A stretch of 64,000 bases of DNA, from positions 372,001 to 436,000 of the forward strand of contig VZRR01002859.1 of the NCBI GenBank assembly GCA_013398015.1, in the 5' to 3' direction. Every line of letters starts with the position of its first letter. The stretch's first letter is position 1. Source of the DNA: Oreocharis arfaki (lineage: Eukaryota > Chordata > Aves > Passeriformes > Paramythiidae). Positions 25,801-39,000 of this stretch are shown here, in pieces. The notes under the pieces were generated by a model. That model was not told where the DNA came from. It did not search any database and was given only the letters and a program-made list of their open reading frames with translations. A program made the position numbers and the translations under genes.

Positions 25801-28800
25801 CATTCCAAGAGGTCACACTTGGTGCTGATCCAAAACATACTCAAGATATTATGCAGAAATTGTCTAGAATTCCCCAGTCTAACTAGTCTGTCATACAAGG
25901 TCATCTTTCCAAACCAATTGCTACATCTCTACTGTTAAAATCAGCCTGACTCAAGAGTTCACTTTGAAACAAAAGTGGCATTAACACATCAAAAATAGGC
26001 ACTCAGAGGTAGCTTTGACAATAACTCCATGGCTGATCATAATTAAAAAGACAAAATACCAGGGTGAATTGGCACCCTGAGCTAACAGGTCTTTTTGATG
26101 CTATCTCAGACAATAACCTGCTACGCTTGCTCTCTGGTCTAAGTTTCACTGGCATCCTTAGGCTAGCGTGTACTGTAGTGTTTCTATTTCCAATGCTGCT
26201 CCACTAAATCGGAATTACTCAGGCAGCTATAAAGTGAGTCTAACATGTACATTGCTAATGATTAATTAGTAATCAACTGGTTTCTGGTAGTGCTTAGGGA
26301 CAACAGATTCAAGCCCCAATATGTAAGGCACTGTGCAGTTATTCAGGAAGGCTTTAGATGTATTTTCCCTTTTAAAACCAGCTGTGCTTTTACCACATTC
26401 AGGCAGGTTCCACTTTCTACCCTTGTTTGCATCCTTACAAGTTCAACACATTTGGCACTTGAACTTCTAAATTTGTTTTGTATGGACTTCATCTGCTTGT
26501 TTCCTGAAGCCCTGTAGGAAGGGGGAGAGGTGATGTTGCAAGATGCAACTTTATCCTACCTGAGAATTGTTAAAATGCAAAATTCTGATCCATTTGCAAT
26601 CAGGTATTTTACTGTAATTCTAAGCAGCCAGCTTCTCCTCTGCTACTGAACTTTTTTAAACAATAAAAAGTTGTAAACTGAACTCTGCTAGATTTACTCC
26701 TTTGCAGTGCGTGTCAGCAGCTGGTATCGTTGTCGGTAGGACGGATGCTTCCACAAAGGATACCATGCTCAGTACATTTTTGGCAGAGTCAGGTGGCCGT
26801 CATGAGTCACTAAGACACCTGCTGTAAATCAGTCTGCTATACTGGCATTCTCAAAAGTGTATGAAATCCAGATTTCACTTTCTTATGTTACTGATTTTTG
26901 GCAGGTACTCTATCAACAGGTGTGATTATCCATGATAGGAAGCATGCAGTGATGATGGGTAAAAGCTTTCACAAGTCCTTAAAAGGACTTTTTTTGAAGA
27001 GGCTGAGAGATTTTGTGGTTAGCAGTAGTTTCTGGTTAGAATCAGACTTTTTTCCTTCTGCTCTTACCCTTCCCACTCAACCAGAATCTGAAAAATAAGA
27101 AGAAAACTGCTGGAAGACTCTGATGTTATTTTCATGAAATACAGTGGGAACAGTTTCATAATAGAGCAAGTGAAAAAAAAAGCCACATTCCAGCTGGCAA
27201 GAGGAAAAAAGGTGGATGAGAAGGGAGGGTGACTGGGCTTCATAAGGAAATATTAAATGAAGACGAGAGAGGAGAATAAGAAATGAATAATGTGTGAAAT
27301 GTCAGAGGAAAGCCGAGAACCATAGCATATTGAGAAAGGACAGAGAAAGTTAAGGGAGAAATGGAGAGGTGACACAGATAATGGTGAAGGGTTTTTTTCT
27401 AATGATGGTGTAGTGAATTCAGCAGAATCTCAGAAGATAAAACAAAATTAGGTGTTCAGAAGTAGAAGATAATCAGCAAGTACACTTCACACAAAGTTGT
27501 TCAAACTTGAGGAGAAAATTTAAAAGAGCAACAAAAACTTTTGCAAAATTATAGCTAAGCAGTGTTTGAATACCATCTGCATGTAAAATAATAATGAATT
27601 TAGAAACTGGTTATATGTTTTGGGGAACTGTCATAATTACAAACTTAAACTAACATAGCAGACAAGGAACTCTTCAGTTCTTGTTCACCATTTTGGAAAT
27701 GTTTCCTTTCTAAACAGATCATTCACTAGCATCTAAGCAGTCACCTTTCATTGCTTGACACCTATATCCCCGGGTAAGGGTTTGATGAACTTGTAAACAA
27801 GCACTGTGCTTTGAAGTTGAGATGAGTATGAGGGTAGACAGCAGACATCACATATCTGTACTGGCTGTAGGACTTCATAATAGGATTCCTGTCCAAAAAT
27901 GTGAGTGGCTGTTTGCAAGGTTGTGCCACTTGTACTTTGCTTTCAACTGCATCAGGTTTGGAAAAAAGATCCAAGCAAAATCAATCAGAAATCTACACAA
28001 TGAAGGGGGTCAGGGTCTGAACTCCTCTAAGAATGTGTTGATTAATGTCTATTATGTGAATAAGTAGGTAATCATATGGGGAGAGGCAAAAACTAGTCCT
28101 TGTGTTTCGGTGACTTCAGTTCCTGTGTTATTTGCTTATTGAAGATTTTTATGATGCTCATGCCGAGGTTTTTGGTTGTGAAACTGTACTGAAGTGTAAT
28201 GAGAGTAGATTTCTTTGTAATGTTTCCAGTGTTCTCCATGATCAGCATAGCTTCCCTCATGTTGTTTTTTTTTTCTTGCTTTAGGTAGTGGTTGATATTA
28301 GTAAGATAAAAGACAGATGATAATTTTGAAAAGTTAATTGAAGTTTAATGAAGTTCAGAAGTTTCAAGTTAAACTGAAATTATATGCAGAATTTTCTGCA
28401 TGTTCTGTATTTTCTTTTGAATTGCTTGTCATTCAGGAATAGGTGAATACCTAAACAACGTACTTGGGTAATGCCTATGGCAAATATAATAAGCAGAGAA
28501 ATTTTTGACGTTAGATAATCACTCGTATGTTAGCCTTCCGTACTCTGTCATTCTCAACTTAGTTGCCAGGGACCACAATCTATGTCCAAACTCTATGATA
28601 TGATGAAATCCAGGGACTATGAAGAAGAGAGAACATCTCTCCACTCTCTGATTTCACAGTACTTAATGCTTACTAAATTTCCATCTGCTACCAAATACTA
28701 AAAGTTATATTCAAAAAATGAGAACATCTGCTTTCATGGTTAAAAGACCCAAGTGAATAAATCTTCATATACTTACAGCGACTCCTTAAAGATACTGTTA

Positions 28801-31800
28801 TTTTGGAAGTTTTCCAAGGATCTGCTATGAAGTAACCGACTCAGTCTTTTTCATACATTTAATGATGAGATGTGAAACATTTAGGTAAATATATGGATTG
28901 TTTTCAGAATGGTAAATAAAAAGGAAACATCTTAAAGGAAAAAACATCAATTTTAGGATTTTAAAAATAGCTTTCTTTTGTTTGCGTGCTTTCATAAAAA
29001 CTTTACTTTTTAAAAACTTCCAGGTGAAATAAGGTGATGCTGTATATGTTGTCAATAGCTTGTCCCAGTTTGACTTCTCACAATGCTACAACTCGAGAGG
29101 AATTCAAGTCACAGAGTTTCAGTGTTGTTCCCAGCACCACTGCCATATCTGGTTGCAGAGTTTAATTTGGTTTATTAAGTGCTACAGCTTTTCTCCACAC
29201 TTACATCCTTGCAAAACTGCTCTGGAAATTTGAGCACTATTGTGTACTACTGGAGTAAGCTCCTCTGTCTTAACTCGGATGAAATCCAGTCACTTTTCTC
29301 AAAATTATGTGGGGTAGAAATCAGTGAGGCAACTGAAAGGTGTCCAAAGCCAATTCCCCAAATGATTCTTTCATCAAATTGCACAAGAAGCAGTTTCAGC
29401 TAAAACACTTGAAAGCATTTTTTTTCTCAATAGAGAACTTGGAAATTTGTTACTGTCCATTATGACTTTGAATCAAGTCAGACTTTGAAATCTCCAGAGT
29501 AGTACTGTAAGATGAAAAGGTTTCATCTTACCAGAAACATTTGCTGGATCACTGAGCCATTGCCCTGTCCTCTTAGGCTGTACATCTGTTAATCCTATGT
29601 GAAATAAAATTTCCGTTCTTGACACAGCTCTGCCCAGCAGCAGATCTGGGTTTTGTCTCGTTTCTACTAAAATGTGGTTAGGAATTGTAAAGAGTGGTTA
29701 ATCTTTCAGGTCCCTGCTTGATACCTAAAAGGCTATAAACTATGAGGAAAACATAAAAAAGAATGAGAGAAAAGGTGAATAGGCTACGATTGTAGTGAGC
29801 TATCACCTTTATGCTGTTAGTTTGGATGAGAGATTGGTGTTCTTCTGTTTCTGCTGCTGAGAGTATTCTGAATGGTAAAGGTTTTGGTCCCTGAGGGACA
29901 GAGTAGAGCAGCTGAGACAACATTAAATCCAGCAGATGAAGGTACAGTAAATGCCACAGGCAGTGTTCAATTTTGTGTGTTAGCAGCAAGGGATAGACAT
30001 TTAAGAAGTGGAGAAATGGCAACCTTGTGTGATGGGATGTGATGGGAAAACATTACACTTGTCCTGAATTGGCCTCTTATGCAATTAACTATGCTTTCTG
30101 TTGTTTCTTCTTTGTGATGGAAATGGCTGATGAGTAGAAAAAAATTAATTGACAGTATAAGCGCGGTCCCCACAAAACACAATTAGAAAGGTAGCGTATG
30201 ACACTTGAAAGAAGTATATGAAATACATCCACAGAAGTCAGAGAGAAGCTCATGGTTAGTTCTGAGGACCTAGAGGACATCCCTTCTAAGCCAGAAGGAG
30301 GGTTGCAGAATAACACTACAAGATTGCTTATCAGTCTTTCACTGTATACTATGAAAACAATCCAGGTTGTGCAGAAAAAAAGCTTATGGGATGCTATCTC
30401 CAACTGCAGTCTAGCAGAGAACACTTACTTTTTAGTTTTGCTTTGTTTCCTTCAGTCCTCTGTTAGCTGTAGGAACTTGAAACACCTCAAATCTCACAGT
30501 GGTTATCATGAGAATGATCAAATCAGAACTATTTCAATTGTATATTACCCAAAGAAGAGATTAAGCCTTCATGTTTTTTCCATTAAATATGTCTACATGC
30601 AGCACACACTCTGAAATCTGTGATCTGTGCTAATGGCTGTGCTCTGTGCAGAAGTGTCTAGATAATTCTTCCTGAACGCCCTCAGTATCAGAATCAGTAG
30701 AGTGGCATCCATAAAGCACCCTAACTAAGTCTTCCAGAGACAAAGTTTCTTTAATTAAATCTAGACCCACCCTGCTATGTGTGTGTGCAGCTGTGCTGTC
30801 GTGTGCCAGCTCACTGAGCTCGGCTGCTGTTAGACTGAGGATCTGTGTGGTGCACACTGTTACAGACTGTAGAAGTTCCTGCGCTGCACAGCATTATCGG
30901 TGATGGTTACTAAGAATCTTGAAAGAAATTCTGGCCAAATGTAAACAGTGAAAGATATTGCCGGTTATAATAATGACCATCATATATAATGAAAACTTTT
31001 TTCTTATCTAGAGCAATTGCTAAAAAATCCAATGTTCCAGGAAATATAATGTAACATTAATTTCTCTGAAGAATACTGTTAAAAATCATCTTTTTTTCCC
31101 AAGTTGGTAAAGTCCATTTTTCTTTATTGCGTACATCTGTCCAAACTATCAGAACCTGAAAGCAGATTGGACTTCCTGTGTCCAGATTTGTCCTCTGTCC
31201 ACAACCCACTCCCACTGGAGAGGGCAGCACAGACCAGAAGGAAGTACAGAGGCTTTCCAGACAGGAACTGTCAGAGACTGAGTATTCCTTGGGTATCCTG
31301 CCGTGCCTACCGTATCGTCAGTCATGTCAACAGCATTGTGGACAGGTCCCATCAACTACCTGAATGGAAAATATCCAAACCTACTGATTTTTTTGGGTGA
31401 GGAGTAATAGCTTGGCTACTGCCCTATGAGAGGAAATTAGAACTGAAGTAAAAATAAAACATGTAGTGCTTGGTATATGGAGGACATTGGGGTATTCACG
31501 TACAGAATGGCAGTCTTGTAGAGGCTGTCATCACTGCAGTGATTTAATAAAGGGATTACTTAGATATGCTAAAATAGTAACATTTTCTCCTAATGAACAA
31601 TGTTTTTCATAACTTTTCATTTAACTCTTTGTTTTCCATTGGTTGGCTGCATGACATCTTTTGAGGGCATTAAGTATTGTTTTGATTTTAAAGTATTTAT
31701 TAGAAATAACTTGCTAGAATCAGCAAGAAAATAATGAAGCATAACTCGTGAAATTTTATATCAGCCTTTCTTCATACAAACTTAAATTCAAATTTCATTT

Positions 31801-32121
31801 TAGCCCACAAGTAAATAAAACTTGATACTCTTATTCCTAAACTGAATTTTTACATATCAGAAAACTGGCAATGGAAGTGGTAAAATTGGACATACTTGAA
31901 AAAGTCTTCAATACCAATGCAACTGGGTAATTGCTGGTCACAATTTAAAAAAACCCAAACACCTCAGCAGCTTATTTTGTTTCCATGAATGCTGACATGT
32001 AGAGATGTCAGTCAGGACTGGGAAGATACAACTATGAATGCCAACTACTCTGGTCTAAAATGTATTCTCAGCAGTAGATGCATCGTGGATTTGTAGGGAT
32101 GGTATTAAAGCAATTTAAAAA
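22871..32121. other. AT-rich intronic sequence, nothing firmly recognised
   Basis: No exon, transposon or RNA gene recognised. A cluster of overlapping 110-120 codon frames on both strands at 29678-30614 has no resemblance to known proteins. Confidence 0.55.
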
Positions 32122-32143
32122 GGGGGGATGGGAGGGGTCGGGG
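32122..32143 (+). other. Canonical G-quadruplex motif
   Basis: G6-AT-G3-A-G4-TC-G4: four G-runs with loops of only 1-2 bases. It sits alone in AT-rich intron on the coding strand, so it would also be present in the pre-mRNA. Confidence 0.85.
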
Positions 32144-32923
32144 AGGTTTGTTCTGTGCAAAAGCCCGGAGTTGTATTTATTTTTCTAACTTCATTAGTTG
32201 GTATAAAAGGAGATATTGCCTCAATCTGCAGAACTTGGTTTGCTTTTATTCTAAAACCATGATGGCTGCAATGGTACATGAACTCTGCACTTTCAGACTT
32301 CTCATCCATTAATTTCCTCCAAACATAAAGTCTCGTTTTCTTCCTTTCACACAAAATCTAGTCATTATATACTTATATTTATATAACTATATGCCCAAAG
32401 TATTTTCAGGAAATACTGCACACAGGATTAAACACAAATGCATTTGGTATGTGATATATAGGCAGCGACTGCAGTGTTGTAGATTACTTCCACTATTGCA
32501 CACTCACGAACCTTTTCCCATTTGCTCGTGTTTGCCGGTTTGGGTTGTTTTCTTTCTAGCTGTACGTCGGTTTAGCCTTTAGGTGGCAGCATTTGAGAAC
32601 AGTTGTGGTTGTGGGCTGGCCACCATCTAGAATGCCATTCGTGGGCAAGAATTATAAATAGGTAGGACCAGGCTTGTAGGTGCTCTGCTCAATATGCAAT
32701 TCGCAGCAAAGACGCAGCAAAGCTTATACAGAACCATTCAAAATGTTAAAAAATATACTTGTACATGACCATTTCGTTCTTAACGCTTCTGGTCTTACAT
32801 ATTTTTATATAGAAGTATATTTCTACCAATGCATTTATATACATAGCTTTTGAAAATGCTTTGAATCAAATGAAAATTCTTTTCTGGTTTACTAAATGTG
32901 AAATCCTTTATCCTATTCCTGCA

Positions 32924-33016
32924 TTCTCTCTTTCTCTTTCTCTCTCTTTATTTCATCTTTCTTTTTTCTCTCTCTCTCTTTCTCTTTCTCTTTCTTTCTT
33001 TTTTCTTTTTTTTTCT
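32924..33016 (+). repeat. Polypyrimidine (CT/CTTT) microsatellite
   Basis: About 93 bases almost entirely C and T, mixing CT and CTTT units, with two short interruptions near 32950-32955. The serine/leucine-rich open frame across it is an artefact. Confidence 0.93.
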
Positions 33017-36000
33017 ATAAAGCAATTATTATCTAAGAAAGAAATGAGAAATAATGGGTCTTGAATTTAGCCTGCTTTTCAGTTATCATTCAGTCACTTT
33101 AGGATGCCTAAATCACACTTTCCTGAATATGATGTAATCAGCAGAATATTTTTAAAACATACACAAAACTTTTCTCTATTTTAATTCACTGGAAACTAAA
33201 TGACCAATATTTATCTCATGTCGGGTTATGTATTCCTTATAAGAATCTAAAAGATTTATGTATAATTTTTCATATGCATTGTATCTCATGGTAATAGGTT
33301 GTCAAAAAAAAATACATCCTTGCCTTTATGGAGATTGGGGTGTCCGTGTGCAGTGGACAGGTATGGTGGGATGGGTATAGTGAACATCAGTGCTGCTACA
33401 CTTCATTTAACAGATATAACCTCTAATAAATATGAGAGAAATCTTGTGTCCCTACACTAGTAGGAGATAACTTCTATTCCTTTTTTTCTTCCTAATATCT
33501 ACCCTAAATCGGACTTGTTCTAAGCTTAAATCCATTAAATTGCTTCCTGTTCATGTTACTTGAAGGACCACGTGATCACAACATAACCATGCAGTATTCA
33601 AATTAATCACATTTGCAAATAATTCTGCAAATGGTGAAAGTCAGAAACCTGACTATATAATTGTAATTTAGGCTATATAGGCTGTGAAATTGATGAGCTA
33701 CATGCCTCCATGCTAGAATTTTCTGACTGAACTACACACACAAAGAAAAAAAAAACCTAACAAGATTTTGAGGATCTGCTTCACAATGTGTAGAACGTCA
33801 CTGGCCAAGCAGTAGAACTTTTCTGAGGAGAGCTACATGTCTATTCCATGTAGGAGTAGGAGAAGTAGGAGAGACAGGTCAATCTGTTAGTATCAAAAAA
33901 GAAAAAAAAAGAGAAAGTCAACCTGATAAAATTGAGATAGTGTTTTTTCAATCTGTTCTGTTGATATACTTTGACTCAAAAGAGAAAGGTTGAAAACAGA
34001 TTGGTTTCATCATAACCTTTGCCTAACTAAAATCTTCTGTCTTGGTGGCTTTGTTATGCCGGATCGTGTTGAAAAGATCACAAAAGAAATTTTGTGACCA
34101 TGACTAAATACTGAATGATATACTCAAGGTTTGATACCTGTTTCTTTTTCCTAACTCCAATTCCCCATTCTGCATGGGAATCTGCTACTGAAACAAAGAG
34201 AATGTTAGAGATAAGCATTCAGCTTTGTATTTTTTTGGGACCCAGATCAAAATGCTGCAGCAGTTTGATCACAACAAAACATGAGGTTGCATGGAAGGAA
34301 AAAAAATTAGATATAGGCAGGTTTCCCACTAGTTGTTGGATGTCTATGCCTGTTTACTGCTTTGCAAATCATAGAAATTTAATTCTGTCATTTAGATGTC
34401 CACATCTAAATGTCCTAGTACAAAACATTAAAAAAACAGATGTCTAGTTGGAATAAATAAGGACTGCATGCAGTGAAATAGTGAGACAGATTCCAGACTT
34501 GTCTTTGTGGGAATGCCATAGAAAATTCAGAAGCAGTCAAAGGTATGACCCTGAAATAAATTACATATTCTACTTTGTGGACAAGTCTCATTCAGAGTTA
34601 GAGTGGCTTTAATACTTTTTAGCTTAATTTACCAAGTAAGCTAAGATGAATTACGGCCATTTTAATTCTGAATGAATAATTTAGTCCACCAATTTAAGTG
34701 AAATGCTTTGGTAGTTATTCATGAGCTAACCCAAGCCTAGCATCTAGACTGTTTAATGGGCAGTGGCTTTAGGCAGCAAGAGGCAGAGTGTACTTGTCCC
34801 TTTCATTTGCATTTGCAACCCCAAAAAGCAATCTAAATGAAGTTGAAAAGTTATCTCTTCTGAATTATATTTTTCCCACCAGTGGTTAATATATGATATC
34901 CCAGATATGTACTTAATTAACCAAGTCTAACGTATTGAGAAACCTGCTATCCACAAATGAATAATTTATACAGGTTTAAGACCCAACATTTTATTCCATT
35001 AAATGTAGTACTACACTTTCTCTCTAGTTTCATGCTTAGTATCAGCCTATATTGTTACTACAAGAGAACACGTAATTATATATTTAGAAAGTTGAGATGG
35101 TAAGTCAGATGGAATTATATGAAGGAGAAGTGAGGCAAAGAAGATCAGAGCTGCATACATGTTGGAATGACAACATAGAACCTTTTTACCCATTTGGTCT
35201 CACTGAGATGCACCCAAAAGTTTATTAATATGCATATTGGTTGTTTTCACTTTAATTTGGGTGATAGCTATTCAGAGAATGAGATTGACATTGATGGCTT
35301 CATTGTCATGTAGAATATGCAGTGTCTTAACTTCTCTGGCAATTTTAAAGACAGTAACATTGGGTAAAGATGGGAAACTCTCCTATGAAGTAGTGAATGT
35401 TGCTGAAGAGTGTAGCTGCAGTGTTTGCATTTCTCTTGGTTACTTACACATTTATAACACTGTCAGTCAGGTCTGGCATCACTGGAATCAATGTAGCCAT
35501 GCTGACAGCTATAGAGCCATGCATAATGGGTTAGTGTCCTTATGTTTATTACTATATCTTAGTTTTTATTATTTTTATAGAAAGTACCCTAGGATCTACT
35601 TGTTCAAAGCATAGAATTATTCAAAAGGCTTAAGGAATTTGTCCTGAAAATTTGTGTTTATAGGCAAACATCTGCCAGGTCTGAAGCAATAGTTATGTAA
35701 ATAAAGCCTGATTCAGCTGTAGAAGTCTTAAATATGTTTCTGCCGTGACTTCAGTGGGTGATACAGTAGCGTGAGAGACATTTGCAGTACGTGAAGGAAA
35801 AATCACTCATATTTTTTCAAGGCAAGTGAATGTTCTGTGCTCATCACCTACACAGCTGCCATTCTGTAGTATTTGTTAATCTGACTATCAGCTCCGGCTC
35901 ACATTATGGCAAGTATATTTTGAATAGTCTTAAATAATTAATGTACCTAATGGTCCGTAACATCACGTTCTTAAAATCAAAGTCCTGAGCTGATACAGCT

Positions 36001-39000
36001 TTGGAAAGAGGAGTTTAATTGAATTTTTGAATGTCATCTTAGGCATATTTCTCTGTAATACTACAATAAAATAGACTATCATCATGGAAAAAACATATTA
36101 TGAAAAAGAAAAAATAGATAAAATTTCTCATAGATGTACTGTGATTTTACAAAACAGGAACAAAATACATGTAACTTGAAGTGGTAAGAGCTGCTTATAT
36201 GCTTCCCAAATATAAACACACAGTGGTTTTGTGTGAAAGAGACGTGAGTGAGCAAATACACATAGAGGCTCATGAAGAGAAAACCTAAAGAAAACTCAAA
36301 AATACATACTGTCTTTGTAAGCTGACAGTACTGCTTCCAGTACATTGTTCTTTTTTCTTTTAGTCATCTCAGTATAATCATCTTGACTAAGGCAGGTTGA
36401 GACTGGGCAAGAGAAAAGAGAAGATAAAGAGTTACGGAGCTGTCAGTGTTTCATTCCAACCAGCTGCATTTATTCACTTTAACTGGCCTATATAGGACAA
36501 GATCACTACAAATTTGATAGAAAATTATTTGCATTTATTTTAGGGTTTGAAAATCGTCCTCATTGACCACCTTTTATAGCTCCTTGTCTGCTTCATAAGA
36601 ATTTCCTCTTCTCCATTTTGTCATCTGACTTTTTTTGCTCTAAACCAGTTGAGCAGGAAATATTCCAAAAATTCAATTCTTCGTATCTGAGGTGTGCTTC
36701 TGTCTCATAGGTTACTTATGACCATGTGTATATGTTTCAGTATGTCTATGTTTTAGTTACTGGGCAGCTGAAAGGAAAGTTACAGCTCTGTCTAACTTTT
36801 CGCTGCTGGCTGGTTTTCTCTTTCTGGCTGTTTTTGATCTACATTACTGTATCAAAGTTGCTCTGTAGCATATGAAGGATTTATCTTGATTGACTAAGCA
36901 GGACTGGTTAATATACATTAAAATGAATAAAATAAAAAATAAAATTTAGAAAAAAGAAATAAAATTTGGTTTAAAAAAAGAAAGAATCCCCTGAATATTT
37001 GCTGAGGCTACAGGATGTGTTGATACTAGTAGAATCCTAGGGCTCTTTAGAATATATGGATATATGGTTTTTGAAAGTTTACAAGAATGATTTCCTATTA
37101 CTAAGGTCTCTGTGGTGTGTGCTGAACACAAATGTGGAGCTTTCCTTTACATTTCTGAGGCCTAACGAAGTTAGGTGGGCAAGCAACCATCAGCTCCTTT
37201 CCCTAGAAGGAGATTGCAGAAAGCCTCTATGGAAATGGAACTGACAGACCAAGGATCAGTTTTGCCGTAGTGTCTAATGAGGGTGTGTCCTAATTCTTTT
37301 TTATAGATTTCTACATGAGAAGCTCTTATCGTTGAAAATTACATTAAAAATGGTACCACTGTTAGTATAACATTACTGTTACAAGTAGTGACTAGGGTCA
37401 GAACTGTGTTTCATGGATTCTAGCAAGGAAGACTAATTGTATGTGCATATGCAATAAAAATAATATTCTTTCATTCCTTCCTTTTCCTTCATATTCATAC
37501 TGAACATTGCTTTTCCTCCTCTTCTTACATGATCGAAGTAGTCAGTAAACATACAATTGGTCTTTCTCCATTTGCTGCTGTAATACAGTGCCATTTCCCA
37601 TTCTTTTCAGGTAGCATGTGCATTCTAACTGGCTCATTTCTTGCATTTTGGCAGTTTTCTAAAAGAAAAAAGTAGTTCATATGTTTTAACACACTGTGCT
37701 AACTTAAATGTTTAGACTTTGCATAATCACTCCTACCTAAAGTAATTTTGGTATTTTTCATGTGAGTTTATAATTACAGTATAAAGCATAATACTTTATT
37801 TTAATCCTGATTTATATCTTAGCAAGACATTAAAAGACCTTCCGTTAAAAAAAAAAAAATGTTTCAAAGCAGAATAGAGAATATGTAAATAATGAAATAC
37901 TACAATGCTGGCACTGATATTAGAGAAAATGTCTAAAAAAATCTGACAAAAAAATGACTTTTATATGACTTCTTTTTTCTTCAAATTTTCCATAGTTTGA
38001 CAACCAAGTTTCAATAACCCAAAGTGTCTATCTGGACATGTTTCTGAAACACAGTACATGTTTCCCAAGAAAAATGTAGAAATAACTCTTTTACTTTGGA
38101 GTTTTGAATACTTCTTTCTGTGCAAGAATAGAGCTATTGCCATTTAAAAAACAGAAAATGAGATGCAAAACTTTTACTTTTGCAGTTATAGATCTTGAGT
38201 TATTTTACATGTTGTTGGTAAATACTTATGTTAAAGTTAAATGAAACACAACTTGAGCCCCCAGCAGGTCTTAAAGCAGTTTGATTAACATTGTGTTTCC
38301 ACAGTGTTCAGTACCACATCTGAGTCTTTTCAGTATTTGAAAAGGAATAAATATACAGCCACAGCTGACCAAAACAAGTGATTCTAAGAATGGAGCAGTC
38401 TCTCTGGATGACCTTAGTGTCTTGGTTTACTTTGCTTTACTAATCTAATCTAGCCCCTTGTTTGTAGATGTGCCTGAGAATTCAGAGATATTAATAGGTT
38501 AATAGAGTGGTTTAGGTAAATTAATGTGAACACGGTGTGGTGAGAGTACATGAAGGGGGAGAAATAGATTTTAAGTGCACAAACAGCAAGTTAGGGGGCT
38601 GATAGAGAGTCTGTGCTGAAGGACATGAGGTATTTTCACGGCTGTAACTGGTAACAAGTAAAACTTGTATGGCTCAGAGGCTCTTCTTTAGAAAACCGAC
38701 AACTGGAGAGCATGCAGACAAAAGTCTCTGAAATTAGGTGATTATAGAAAACTGTAACAGTAAAGAATGAAACAGATATAAATGGGAAAGTAAAACTGAG
38801 GAATTCAAATATTAAATTAGGGTCTTCTGTTTTCCAGAATTTACTCTACACTGCCTGAGTTGGCTGGGCAACAATTTTCCAATGGAACAATCACATGAAT
38901 ACATGTGTTATATTTATTAAAATGAAAGATTTCTAAATTATACAAACAAATCTCAGGCACTACTGCTGGGATGGTTGTCTTCTAAAAGAGAGAATAATAA

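Noticed and set aside
26060..26079. 7-bp inverted repeat around AATTGG
   Set aside because: Short enough to be expected by chance in 64 kb.
32861..33064. Serine/leucine-repeat frame
   Set aside because: Translation of a polypyrimidine microsatellite.
35237..35614. 125-codon + frame with hydrophobic C-terminus
   Set aside because: No similarity to a known protein; the hydrophobic end comes from a T-rich tract.
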